From contig CM036197.1 in the NCBI GenBank assembly GCA_020631735.1, positions 42,455,880-42,519,879 on the forward strand: DNA of 64,000 bases. The letters are read 5' to 3'. The position numbers and the translations under genes were made by a program. Of the stretch, positions 1 to 12,200 are shown piece by piece. How positions within the stretch are numbered: position 1 is the stretch's first letter; every line of letters starts with the position of its first letter. Below the pieces are notes generated by a model, which saw only the letters and a program-made list of their open reading frames with translations, was not told the origin of the DNA and ran no database searches. Source of the DNA: Saccharum officinarum (lineage: Eukaryota > Streptophyta > Magnoliopsida > Poales > Poaceae).

Positions 1-236
1 TTTTGACCTGTTTTCAGAATTATGGCATTTACGGCCGTAAAGGACAGGTTTGGTGTTTTTTCTAGTTTGGATGTTTTACAGTTATAGTGGCCTGGGGGTC
101 ATCTCGGCTAGATTTTGACACTTGGCGTTCAATTTGCAGTGAATCCTGAGTTGCAGTTAACAATAGCCTCACAGTGTGGTTAATAACCTTACTTTTGTTA
201 GTTTTGGTAACGGAATTCTTTTGTTTACCACTGCAG
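1..236 (+). other. Intron sequence of the chorein-like gene
   Basis: No convincing exon is seen here. The acceptor AG directly before 237 opens the first visible exon, so this stretch is read as intron. A possible 30-base exon at 18-47 was considered and rejected. Confidence 0.5.
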
Positions 237-3200
237 TTACCATCTGTATCAAATGTGCAAGTAGAGCCAATTGAGGTCAACATTGACAAGCTTGATCTCG
301 TGCTTGTAGAGAAGGACGATTCTGAAAATCTTTCCAGCCCTAGCAGGTGAATTTCATTTATTTATGTCGTGATTTACAACTATCGTGTGAGCAGTCCGTA
401 ATTGTACTTCTTTCTGTTATCTTTTTAGCACTGCATCATCTCCATCATCAGCAACTAAGAGCAGCGGATATGGTTACGCTGATAAGGTATGTTTCCTTGC
501 GCTCGATGTTTAGCGCACACACTTTCCACATGTTTATGCATGTAACATCACCAATGTTCTGATGTTTGCTCTGTGATAACTGGAACGCCAGCTCCATGAT
601 AGCTGAAATTCAACTTATCCATTTTCTCTGTGATGATACCTCCTCTTCTCTGATATTCTTCTAACTTTGAACAATATATACTTGCAAGAACTGAATAACT
701 TTGAACAATATATACTTGCAAGAACTGAACTTAATCTTCTATGTCGGGCTTAGATTGCAGATGGAATGACAGTGCAAGTAGGGATTGTTAACCTGCTACT
801 GGAAACACATGGAGGGGCTCGCCGTCAAGGAGATGCAACATGGTATTTACCTATATTTCCGCATTTTGGCTCCCTTTTACTATTACTCCTTTGCATATCT
901 AGGTTCTTGTTTGTTTGTCTTAAATTTATTCCACCAAGTAGAGTTTGCTACAATGTTTGTGCCTGGAAAAAGGAATGCTAATCCTTCTAACTATCAGGTC
1001 ACCACCGCTAGCAGCAATCACATTCCGTGATCTTGTATTGTACACAACAAATGAAAAATGGCAGGTACTCAATTGTGATTTTAAAACTATAATTAATTTA
1101 GTAAATGATTTATTTGGCATTGCCTGATTTCAGTGCCATGTTTACAGGTAGTAAACTTGAAAGAAGCAAGGGATTTCTCCAACAACAAAGGGTTCATTTA
1201 TGTTTTTAAGGTTTGATGCTCCTTACTTGCTTCCAGAAGATCAATACCTGCTTTTGCTGTTTCCCTATCTATTGCAAACTGAGGCTATCAAACTCCGAAA
1301 GGATTTCTGATCTCACGTATATCTATTAAAATTTGCAGAAACTGGAGTGGCAATCACTGTCAGTTGATCTGTTGCCTCATCCTGACATGTTCACCGATGC
1401 AAGATTTAACTCTTCTAGTAGTCAAGATAACAAAAGAGACGATGATGGTGCAAAACGAATGTTCTTTGGTGGTGAAAGATTTTTGGAAGGAATATCTGGA
1501 GAGGCTAATGTGAGTGCTCTGAGTTTTATTTTTATAACATGTTGTGTAAAACTCTTTAACTTGTCCATTTTTTACTGAACTTCCCTTTTCCGGGGCTTCT
1601 TGGCTCACACGTTGCTTTGAACGTCAGATCACGGTTCAACGGACAGAACAAAATAATCCACTTGGGCTTGAGGTTCAGCTGCATATTACTGAAGCTGTCT
1701 GTCCTGCCTTAAGTGAACCTGGTAACCAGTTCCTATCTATGAAGCTTGACCATTCTGTTCAGTACTTCAATTTCTGTTTGCAAAAAATTCAAACTTGAAA
1801 ATTATTTTTGACAGGCTTACGGGCCTTTCTTCGATTCATGACTGGGGTATCTGTGTGCCTAAACAGGGGAGACGTAGATCCAAAAGCTCAGCAGGTTTAC
1901 TTCTGCGTGCTTTTAATATCGTGTTGCATGCAGTAATACAGGTTTCATCTTTATCCTTATTCCTTTTTCTTCCCTTATTTCTCTACCAGCTTGCAGAAGC
2001 AGCAGGATCTTCCTTGGTGTCCATTATCATAGATCACATATTCCTCTGCATTAAAGATACTGGTTAGTAGTAGTGCCAAAAACTTCAAATATGTTACCTT
2101 TTTGTCCTGCTATTGTGACTTGTTTGTTAAATCATTGGTGCAAACAGAGTTTCAACTTGAACTTCTCATGCAGTCTTTGTTCTTCTCACGGGTAATTTTC
2201 TCCAACTGCTGTTAGATTTTACAGTATAATTTGTTCACTGTTAATACTGTCCGCTGATGATATGCTTGATTTAGTATACATGACCTCATAGAGGATTTAA
2301 TTAAGATTTTTCTTTGTCTTAAAGGCGAGCGTTTCAGATGGCGAATGCTCAAAGAACTTGTCTTTCATAAAGGTTGGTGGGCTGTTTCTGAGGTACTATA
2401 TCTGTCCTTGCTACTCAAGACTGCACAAGTCCTGATGTTTGTATCCATTCACTTTCAAATTGAGGCACTGTGACCCTTCATGCCTAAAGTATTGAATGTC
2501 ATTAGACCAATATTATTTTGGCTAATGCACAGCTGAGGTTCCTCACAGTGCTGAATATATAGGATATTGGGACTGTCCGTGTCAAAAGTATCAAATGGCA
2601 TAAAACCGTCAATAGTAACAATGACTATCACTTAGGTTACTCAAGGTACATATGATGTTGAAAACAGGATACTTCAAAAATTAATTTGAATTAAAACAAG
2701 GGAATGTGGGATCTAAGCTATCAGAATGATTCAAGAACCTTTGCTGACCTCATGTACGGATATGTTACTGCAGAGACACCTTTTCTCGTCCTCCATGCAC
2801 ATTGATACAGCCGTCTATGCAAGCAGTTTCACAAGAACCTCCACCTGTGCCTGACTTCGGTGAGTAAACTATGTTAGTCGCTGGATTCGCACTCTTGGTA
2901 GTAGCTGAATCCTTACTCTCATCGAGAGAGGATGACACTAGGAGTTGGGGCAATTTTCTGGTTTATTTCTCACACAAACTCAAACAATGCCATGCCAACC
3001 TGAGGGGTTGGGGATACATATTTATAGGCTGCTAGCCAGCCAAGCATATGCTAAGATGCTAGTCTAAGATGCTAACTACTTAGTCTAAGATGCTGTACTA
3101 GATGCCAACTGCTGTCCTAAAAGCAGATGCTGTCCTAGATGCCGTCCTAGATGCTAACTGTTGTCCTAAAAGCAGTCAAAAGATGCTGGACACAAAGATC

Positions 3201-6200
3201 ATGTGCTGCAGCATGCAACAGCCCTACAACCACCAGCCACAGAGACTTATCCATCACTCTCCCCCTAAGTCTTGTGTGGCTCCTTGTGGGGTATCTGGGC
3301 CATCCCGATCCTGGCGCGAAGTTCCTGGAACTTGACCCGCCCAAGGGACTTGGTCAGGAAGTCGGCGAGCTGGTCTTGGGTGTTGATGTAGTTGGCCCGG
3401 ACACTCCCTTCCTCCAGGCAGCTTCTGATGAAGTGGTACCTCACCCGGATGTGCTTGCTGCGCTCGTGGAAGACAGGATTCTTTGCCAAGGCCAAGGCGG
3501 ACTTGCTGTCCACCCTGAGCTCCACTGCCTCTGCATCTCTGCCAAGGAGATCGCCAAGCAGCCGAGCCAGCCACAAAGCCTGAGTAGCAGCAGTAGTGGC
3601 TGCGATGTACTCTGCCTCGCAGCTGGACAGAGCCACCACCTGCTGCTTGACCGACTGCCAGCTGATCGGACACTTGCCGAGGAAGAACAGAGTCCCGCTG
3701 GTGCTCTTGCTCGTGTCGATGTCGCCGGCATGGTCGCTGTCGCTGTACCCGATGAAATGCGCCGCACCGGGGCACCTCGGGTAGTGCAAGCCGTAGTCGG
3801 AGGTGCCTGCGACGTAGCGGAGGATCCTCTTCACGGCCTGCTGGTGCTCCGCCGTCGGTCGCTGCATGAACCGGCTGACGTAGCCGACGGCGAACGCCAA
3901 GTCCGGTCGCGTGTGGACAAGGTAGCGAAGGCTGCCCACAATGCGCCGGTACTGCGTCGCGTCCACCTCCTCCTCCGTACTCTCCCGACTCAGCCTCAGC
4001 CTCTCCTCCATAGGAGTGTGGGCTGGGTTGCAGTCGGTGAGACCGCCTAGCTCCACAATGCGCTTGGCGTAGGCAGTCTGGCGAAGAGAGGTGCCGGAGC
4101 TGTCCTGGTGGACCTCGATCCCCAGGTAGAAGGAGAGAGGGCCCAAGTCGCTCATCTGGAAAGTCGCCCTCATCTTCTCCTTGAACGCCTTGATCTCCAC
4201 CTCCTTGGTGCCGGTGATCACCAAGTCGTCGACGTAGACGCCTACCAGCAGGGCCTTTCCTCCGCTGCCCCGCCGGTAGATGGCCGCCTCGTGTGGGCTT
4301 TGCTCGAAGCCCATCCCCTTCAGCGTGGAATCCAGCTTGGCATTCCACGCCCTCGGTGCCTGTCGCAAGCCATAGAGGGCCTTGCGCAGGCGAAGCACCT
4401 TGCCCTCCTTGCCGGGAATCGCAAATCCCGGCGGCTGATGCACGTAGACCTCCTCCTTCAAGTCGCCATTAAGGAACGCCGACTTGACATCCATGTGATG
4501 GACACGCCAGCCCTCCTGAGCAGCTAGCGCAAGGAGGAGTCGCACGGACTCCATCCGTGCAACGGGCGCGAAGGCGTCGTCGAAGTCGATTCCTTCTTGC
4601 TGGACGAAGCCGCGCGCCACCAGACGCGCCTTGTGCTTGATCACCTCTCCGGTCTCGTCCTTCTTGAGCTTGAAGACCCACTTGAGAGAGATGGCGTGGT
4701 GGCCGGCTGGAAGATCGGCCAGCTCCCACGTCTTGTTCCGCTCGACGGCGTCCATCTCCATCTGCATCGCGGCACGCCATGCCGCGTCCCTCTCCGCCTC
4801 GGCGAAGGAACGAGGCTCGCCATCGTCCTGTGCGAGGTGCAGCTCCGCCTCAAAGTCGTGTTGTGCCAGTCCAGGGACCGGCTGCTCGCCGAGGAGGTTG
4901 TCCACGGTACGGTAGCGCAGAGGCTCGCCGCCGTGGTAGGCGTCGATGCGATCCTCGTCGTTGGACAGCGGAGTTGCGAACTCCACTGTGCGCTGCTCGT
5001 CGTGGGCCGAAGCTGCCGGTGCCGAACCTGAAGAGGTAGGGTCCGGTGTAGGAGAGCGAGGCGTGGCCGGCGGTGCTGGTGGTGGACTCGCCGGAGCCTG
5101 TGGACTTGCCGGAGCTGGTGGTGGCGGTGGTGAAGGACTCGCCGGAGGTGGTGGCGAACAAGGTGGTGGGGTAGGCGAGCTCGGTGAGGACGAGCTGCTA
5201 GCTCCCCCCGCCTCCTTGAAGTGGACGTAGTCGACGACGAAATCGCTGGTCGTCGGAGTCGAGTCGTCATCCACCATCTTGCCCCACGTCCAACTTCGCC
5301 CCTCGTCGAACGCGACGTCACGCGTGATGCGCACGCGCCGTGTCGCAGGGTCGAGGACGCGGTAGGCCTTGGCGCCCTCCGCGTAGCCGATGAAGACCCC
5401 TGGCGTGCTCCGGTCATCGAGCTTGCCGACGTGGTTGAGCTCCTTGACGAAGGCCAGGCAGCCGAAGACGCGAAGGTGGCTCACCGCGGGCTTGCGCCCG
5501 TGCCAGGCCTCGTATGGCGTCTTGCCGTCGAGGGCCTTGGTGGGGGAGCGGTTGAGCAAGTGAACGGCAGTCATCACCGCCTCACCCCAGTAGATCGCCG
5601 GCATCCCTCTCTGCTTGAGGAGGGCACGGGCGGTGGCCACCACCGTCTGGTTGCGGTGCTCGACGACGCCGTTCTGCTGCGGAGTGTACGGCGCGGAGAA
5701 GTGGCGGTGGATCCCCTCATTGGCGCAGTACGCCGCGAACTCGGCCGCCGTGAACTCGCCGCCGTTGTCCGTGCGTAGGACCCGAAGCTTGCGGCCGCAC
5801 TCCGCCTCCGTAGCAGCTTGAAGACGCTTGATGGCGTCCGCCGCGGCTGCCTTGGCGTCGAGCAGGACAACCCACATGTAGCGGGACATGTCGTCGACGA
5901 GGAGGAGGAAGTAGCGCCGGCCTCCAGGTGTAGCCGGTGTCACGGGGCCACAGAGGTCACCGTGTACGAGCTCCAGCTTCTCCTTGGCGCTGAAGCTTGC
6001 CTGGCGAGGGAAAGGGAGCCGCCGCAGCTTGGTGAGGACGCAGGTGTCGCAGAACTGCTCCACGTGGTCGACGTGCGGCATGCCCCGCACCATGTCCTTG
6101 CTGCCGAGCTGCCTTAGGGCCTCAAAGTTGAGGTGCCCAAAGCGCTCGTGCCACCTCCAAGCGTCGTCGTCGCGGCGGGCTGCAAGACAAAGAGGTTGCG

Positions 6201-9200
6201 CCACCTGTGCGTGAAGGACGTAGAGGCGGTTGCTCCTGTTGACCTTGACCAGGAGCCGGTGTCGATGATCCCAGATGCGCAGCACCCCGTGCTCGATCTC
6301 CACGCGCGATCCGCTCTCATCCAGCTGTCCCAAGCTGATGATGGAGTTCCTCAACGCGGGGATGTAGTAGACACCGGTGAGCAGCCTGTGCTCGCCAGTC
6401 TTGGCGACGAAGACGACAGAGCCGACGCCCTTGATCTCCACAGCGGAGGCGTCGCCGAACTTGACGGTGCCTCGAACACTTGGGTCGAGCTCGGTGAAGA
6501 ACTCCCGCCGCCCGGTCATGTGGTGGGTGGCGCCGGTGTCAAGGCACCACCCGTCGGCCTTGTCGTTGCCGGAGCTGTCGTCGAGGAGGGCGTGTGCTTT
6601 TGGCTCGTCAAGGTGGAGGAGAGCCGTTGCGGCCGGTGCCGCTGGAGGTAGTTCGATGCTCGCATGAGCAATGAACAGAGCCGGCTGCTCCTCCTCCTCC
6701 GCCTGCGCGACGTGGGCCTGGCCGCGTCGTGGCTGTCGACAATCCTTGGCCCAATGACCAAGCTTGCCGCAGTTGTAGCAAGGGTCGCCTCGTGCTGGCT
6801 TTTGCTTGCCAGCGGCGCCGCCCTGGGCGCCTCCACGATCATCACCCTCGGCACGTCCTCGCGCCCCTGCCTGGGCGTCTTTGCGCGGCTTGCCACGCTT
6901 GCGGCCGCCTGTCGTGGAAGAAGGCTCCCCCTTCTTCCTGTCACCTTGGCCGGCAGCCCACTGCTCCCGAGTGAGGAGGAGCTTTCCGCCAATGGTGACG
7001 GGTCCCGAGAGGCGCTGTGGCTCATCGCCGTCAACGACCTTGAGGCGGCCCAACGCCTCCTCGATCGTCATCGTGGAGAGGTCCAGCAGAGACTCGATTG
7101 AGCGAGCCATCTGCTTGTACTTCTCGGGGACGCAGCGGAAGAGCTTCTCAACAGCTCTCTCCTCGCCGTAGGTGTCGTCGCCAAACTGCACCAACTTCTG
7201 CAACAGAGTGTTGAGACGGAGAGCAAAGTCATCAACGTCCTCACCTGGCTTGAAGGCCAGGTTCTCCCACTCCTTGCGAAGTGCTTGCAGTGTGGACTTG
7301 CGGGCGCGGTCGCTGCCGATGCGTGCTGCAGCGATGGCGTCCCAAGCCTCCTTGGCAGTCCGCTTGCTGGTAAGCGAAAACTGCATCTCGGACGGGACTG
7401 CAGCAATGAGAGCATCCAGCGCCCGTCGATCTTGGTCGTAGTCGACGTCGCCGTACCGGACTGCATCCCACATATGCCGCACCTGGAGCTTCACCCTCAT
7501 CACCGCAGCCCACTCAACGTAGTTGGTCTTGGTGAGGGTAGGCCACCCGCCGCCGGGGCCGACGTCCCTGACGACAGCCTGGTACTCGTGGTGACCACGG
7601 TACCGAACCGGGGAGAGAGAGTCGCGCTGCCTGTGAAGGCCGCGCTCTCCGTCGACCCGTCCGCCGACAGCCTGGTACTCGTGGTGACCACGGTACCGAA
7701 CCGGGGAGAGAGAGCCGCGCTGCCTGTGAAGGTCGCGCTCTCCGTCGACCCGTCCACCGCCGCCATGCGCGCCTCCTCCAGGAGCGCCACCGCCGTGCGC
7801 GCCTCCTTCAGGAGCGCCGCCGGCGTGTCTGCGCCTGTCTGGGCTGCCGCCGCGCTCGTGGGCGTGCACGGCTGCCCACTGCGCCGCTCGCCCTCGCGAT
7901 GCCTCCCTCTCCAGCAGCTCGAGGTCCGCGTCGGCGCTATCATCAGCAGCGATGGAGCTGCTGTTGCTGCCGCGTAGAACCTCGACCTCCGCTGCTGCTG
8001 CACGCGCTGCATCCGCCGCCGCCGCTGCTTCCACCTCCGCTCTAGCTGCTGCTAGCTCCGCTGCTGCCAGCCTCGATGCCCTTGCCGCTGCTGCAGCGGC
8101 GTCTGCTGCCGCTCGCTCGCGCTTCTCTGCCGCGGCGAGGTCGGCCTCCTGCCGACGCCGCGCGCTCGAGGCGACCGAGCCCTGAGACTGGCCTGCGGAC
8201 ATGGCGCGCTATCGAGGGGGCTGCTGTGTGGAGAGCAGGGGCAGCCGGAGCTGCTGCTGCTACCGGCTGCGGTTGGGGCTGCTGCGAGGCCGGGGAAGGA
8301 GAAGAGCGGGAGATGCTCAGGCTACAGGATAGTACGGCTCGGATACCACTTGTTAGTCGCTGGATTCGCACTCTTGGTAGTAGCTGAATCCTTACTCTCA
8401 TCGAGAGAGGATGACACTAGGAGTTGGGGCAATTTTCTGGTTTATTTCTCACACAAACTCAAACAATGCCATGCCAACCTGAGGGGTTGGGGATACATAT
8501 TTATAGGCTGCTAGCCAGCCAAGCATATGCTAAGATGCTAGTCTAAGATGCTAACTACTTAGTCTAAGATGCTGTACTAGATGCCAACTGCTGTCCTAAA
8601 AGCAGATGCTGTCCTAGATGCCGTCCTAGATGCTAACTGTTGTCCTAAAAGCAGTCAAAAGATGCTGGACACAAAGATCATGTGCTGCAGCATGCAGCAG
8701 CCCTACAACCACCAGCCACAGAGACTTATCCATCAAACTATTTGTAATTCTTGTATCAGTAAGATATCCACATGAATATGGTTTGATTCCGATCTTGATG
8801 GTTTTATCAGGTCAAAATTTTTGCCCTCCAATCTATCCATTTGGCAATCAACTATTAGAATTCGCTGCTGGAGTTCCTTTGTTTTCCCTCTATTGTCTTC
8901 AGACCACTCCTTCTCCATCACCTCCAAAGTTTGCTTCAAAAACAGTCATCACATGCCAACCTCTTACGGTACGTCGCCTTTACATTAAAGTGAAACATGT
9001 TTGTTTGGCCTTTTCTGCTTAATTAAATATTGCCTGTGCTTTTCATTCTTAGGTAACCCTCCAGGAGCAGTCGTGCTTAAGAATTGCCTCGTTCTTGGCT
9101 GATGGAGTTGTACCTAATCGTGGTGCCATGTTGCCTGAGTCTTCAATCCACAGCCTGACATTTTCACTTAAAGAGTTTGATCTCTCTGTTCCATTAGATG

Positions 9201-12200
9201 CTGAGGAAATCACAAGGTGCAGTGGAACCAAGAATACTAGCCCTCAATCATCATTTTCGGGTGCACGACTTCATGTGGAAGACCTATACTTCTGCCAGTC
9301 ACCATCAGCTAAGTGCCCATTGCTAAACCTTGACAGAGATCCAGCTTGCTTCCTTCTGTGGGAATACCAACCTGTTGATGCGAGTCAGATGAAGTGGGCT
9401 ACTCGGGCTGCTCACCTAAGCCTCTCACTTGAAACTTCTAGCACTTCAAATGGACAGAGGGCAGTTAGGGACTCAAATTTGTGGAAATGTATTGAACTAG
9501 ATGATATCAGATTTGAGGCAGCTATGGTTACAGCAGATGGTAGCCCTTTGTTGGATGTACCGCCTCCAGAGGGTGTTGTAAGAATTGGTGTTGCTTTCCA
9601 ACAGTTTGGGTCCAACACCTCAGTTGAGCAATTGTTTTTTGTGTTAGGTTTCTATACTTACTTTGGTCAAGTTGCAGAGCGTATCTCAAAGGTCAGCAAA
9701 GGTAACAGGTCTGAGTCAGTCAAGTCATCTGCTGACAAGCAAGAGAATAAATTGCCAAGTGATACAGCTGTGAGTTTAACTATGAATAACCTCCAGCTCA
9801 ATTTCTTGGAATCTTTGTCAGCAAGTGATCTACATATGCCCTTGGTTCAGTTCGGTGGAGCGGATCTGTTCCTGAAAGTTTCTCACCGCACTCTAGGTGG
9901 TGCTTTTGCAGTCACGACTAACTTGATGTGGAGAACTGTCTCAGTGAACTGTTTAGAAGGAGAAAGTGCTATGATTTGTGAGAACGGCACTGCAGTGACT
10001 GGTGAACACAGCAATCTAGTGCATGAAAATGGGCACCCCAAGATGAGATCAGTCTTTTGGGTTGATCATAGGAGCAAACACCAGGCTAAAGAAGCTCAGT
10101 TCCTTGATATAAACATCACTCATGTAATGCCTTATGATATCCAGGATATGGAGTGCCATAGCTTGAATGTATCAGCTAAGGTATCTGGTGTTCGTCTTGG
10201 AGGTGGAATTTCTTACACTGAGTCTTTGCTGCATCGATTTGGTATCCTGGGTCCTGATGGCGGTCCAGGGGAAGGACTCTTGAGGGGTTTGAAGGATTTA
10301 TCTTCAGGTCCGCTTGCGAAGCTGTTTAAATCCTCTCACCTCACTGAAAAGGAAGGTAAAGTGTTTGCAACTGTGCCATTTACTTTGTTGTATAGTTCAG
10401 GGAAACTGCCTGTGTCATGATTTGAGATGTGATAATCAGATAGGTATATCCAACATTTCTTGGGCACCCATGATAATTCTAACTACATATTTTAGCATTA
10501 GCTTATACCAACTTCTCCACAATATGATCATGTTTAAATTCACAAAACTGATGATTTTCAATAACCATTTTTCATTTCCACCATCCATGGACTGATGGAC
10601 ATGTCTCACTTGCACCTCAGTCAGTCTGTAATATGCTAAGTATAAGTAACTATTACTATTGAAATAGTGTATTATGAAGAAAATGCTTGATCCTTATTTT
10701 GGATGCAGGCCAAGTTCTCAATCTTTTGGTTTGCCGCATTTCCATTACATTAGTCATGGATTTCTTTTCTTTCCTTAACATTACAGATGAAAGGTCCAAA
10801 GTTGATGATCACAATTCAAAGTTTGATCTCGGGGTGCCAGATGATCTTGATGTATCAATTGAGCTTAGAAATTGGCTATTTGCACTTGAAGGAACTGAAG
10901 AAGTAGGAGATTGTTTTTCTCCTCGTGGAGGTGATCGTATCAGCAGAGAAGAAAAATGCTGGCATTCAACCTTCAGGAATATACATGTCTCTGGCAAGAG
11001 CAGTGACCGACTTAAGTTGGGAGGCGGAGGAAAGGTGTCGCCCAAAAAGGCTTTTCCAGTGGAACGCTTTACGGTACAACATACATGACTGTCATAATGT
11101 TGCATTTCAGCTTGGCACTTTCTCCTTTTGTTGTTCACTTGTTGGATGCTCTATGCTTGCAGGCTGGCATTGAAGGTTTACAGGCAATAAAACCTCGCCT
11201 GAGAGATCAGGTTACTCGAAAAGGATCATCAAACAATCATCAAATGGCCAGTGAATTTAATAGTCCAAGTTCTGTTGGTGACCAAGGAGTTGATGTTGAA
11301 GCAACCATGGTCATTGGCGAAGACGAGATTGAGGGTGCCAAATGGACAATGGATAATGTCAAGTTTTCTGTCAAAGAACCGGTATGAACACATTTTAATT
11401 GTCTAAACCTGTCACAGATTTGAATCTGCTTTCTGAACTTTTTATCCATTTGACCGTGCAGATCGAGGCAATTGCAACAAAAGAAGAACTAGAGCACCTT
11501 GCAATGCTTTGCAGATCTGAAGCTGATGCAATGGGGAGGATCACTGCTGGAATTCTTCGTCTCCTTAAACTTGACAAATCTCTTGGGCAAGGAACTATAG
11601 AACAACTGCGTAACCTAGGTATGGAGCTCCCCTCAAGTAATCTGGATGACACTGTTGTACATTATCTGGGATTTAAATTTTTTCTTTTCAGCTCATTTTT
11701 GTCCCTCATAACTATTCGCTATTCATTTGAGGCTAGGCATGTAACACTGTTGCATTTATGTTGGTCTATTCTTCTCATCAAAAGAAGAATGATGCTTAGT
11801 GTGGTCTTGCAACCATGTCAAAACTTCAGGTTTTCAGAACATTGGCAGGACACTTTTTTTATGCTGAAAAGAACCCTAGATATTGCAAAATCCAAAGGTT
11901 TCTACCAAATTTCCGTAGCAAAGGCCAAGGACTTTTTTCATTGTTCTCAGTGCTGTAGCTTTCTCAATGCTTACTATTTCTATTCTTTCACTCCCCTTAC
12001 ACTTCCAAGTTTTTACCGAGAAAAAAAAGGCTCTGCAACTATCTCCTTATGAATTGTGCTATTACAGGAAGTGGAGGCATGGACAATATCTTTTCACCCA
12101 GGAGGCTTAGCAGGCAGAACAGTTTTGGTAGTATAGGCACTCCTAGGACTCCAACTATGCAAGCCATTGCAGACGCCATGGGTTCGAAAACCACACTGGA

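Larger units (their letters stand above)
2872..8735 (-). mobile_element. Complete Ty1/copia LTR retrotransposon inside an intron
   Basis: The element is 5864 bp, with two 385-bp LTRs (2872-3256 and 8351-8735) differing at one position. It is flanked by the 5-bp target-site duplication aacta (2867-2871 and 8736-8740). It is antisense to the host gene. The parts are in canonical order on the minus strand: 5' LTR, primer binding site, one Gag-Pol frame, polypurine tract, 3' LTR. The polyprotein order GAG-PR-IN-RT-RNaseH is that of Ty1/copia. One LTR difference in 385 (~0.26%) gives roughly 0.1 million years at the commonly used grass rate of 1.3e-8 per site per year. The intact frame and near-identical LTRs suggest an element that is, or recently was, able to transpose. 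Confidence 0.97.

Noticed and set aside
18..47. Possible 30-base exon at the left edge
   Set aside because: It has splice-like borders, but its product does not fit the family sequence and the next exon's acceptor works without it.
3151..4050. 299-residue plus-strand frame
   Set aside because: It lies antisense to the catalytic part of the copia pol gene and encodes no known domain; it is a shadow frame.
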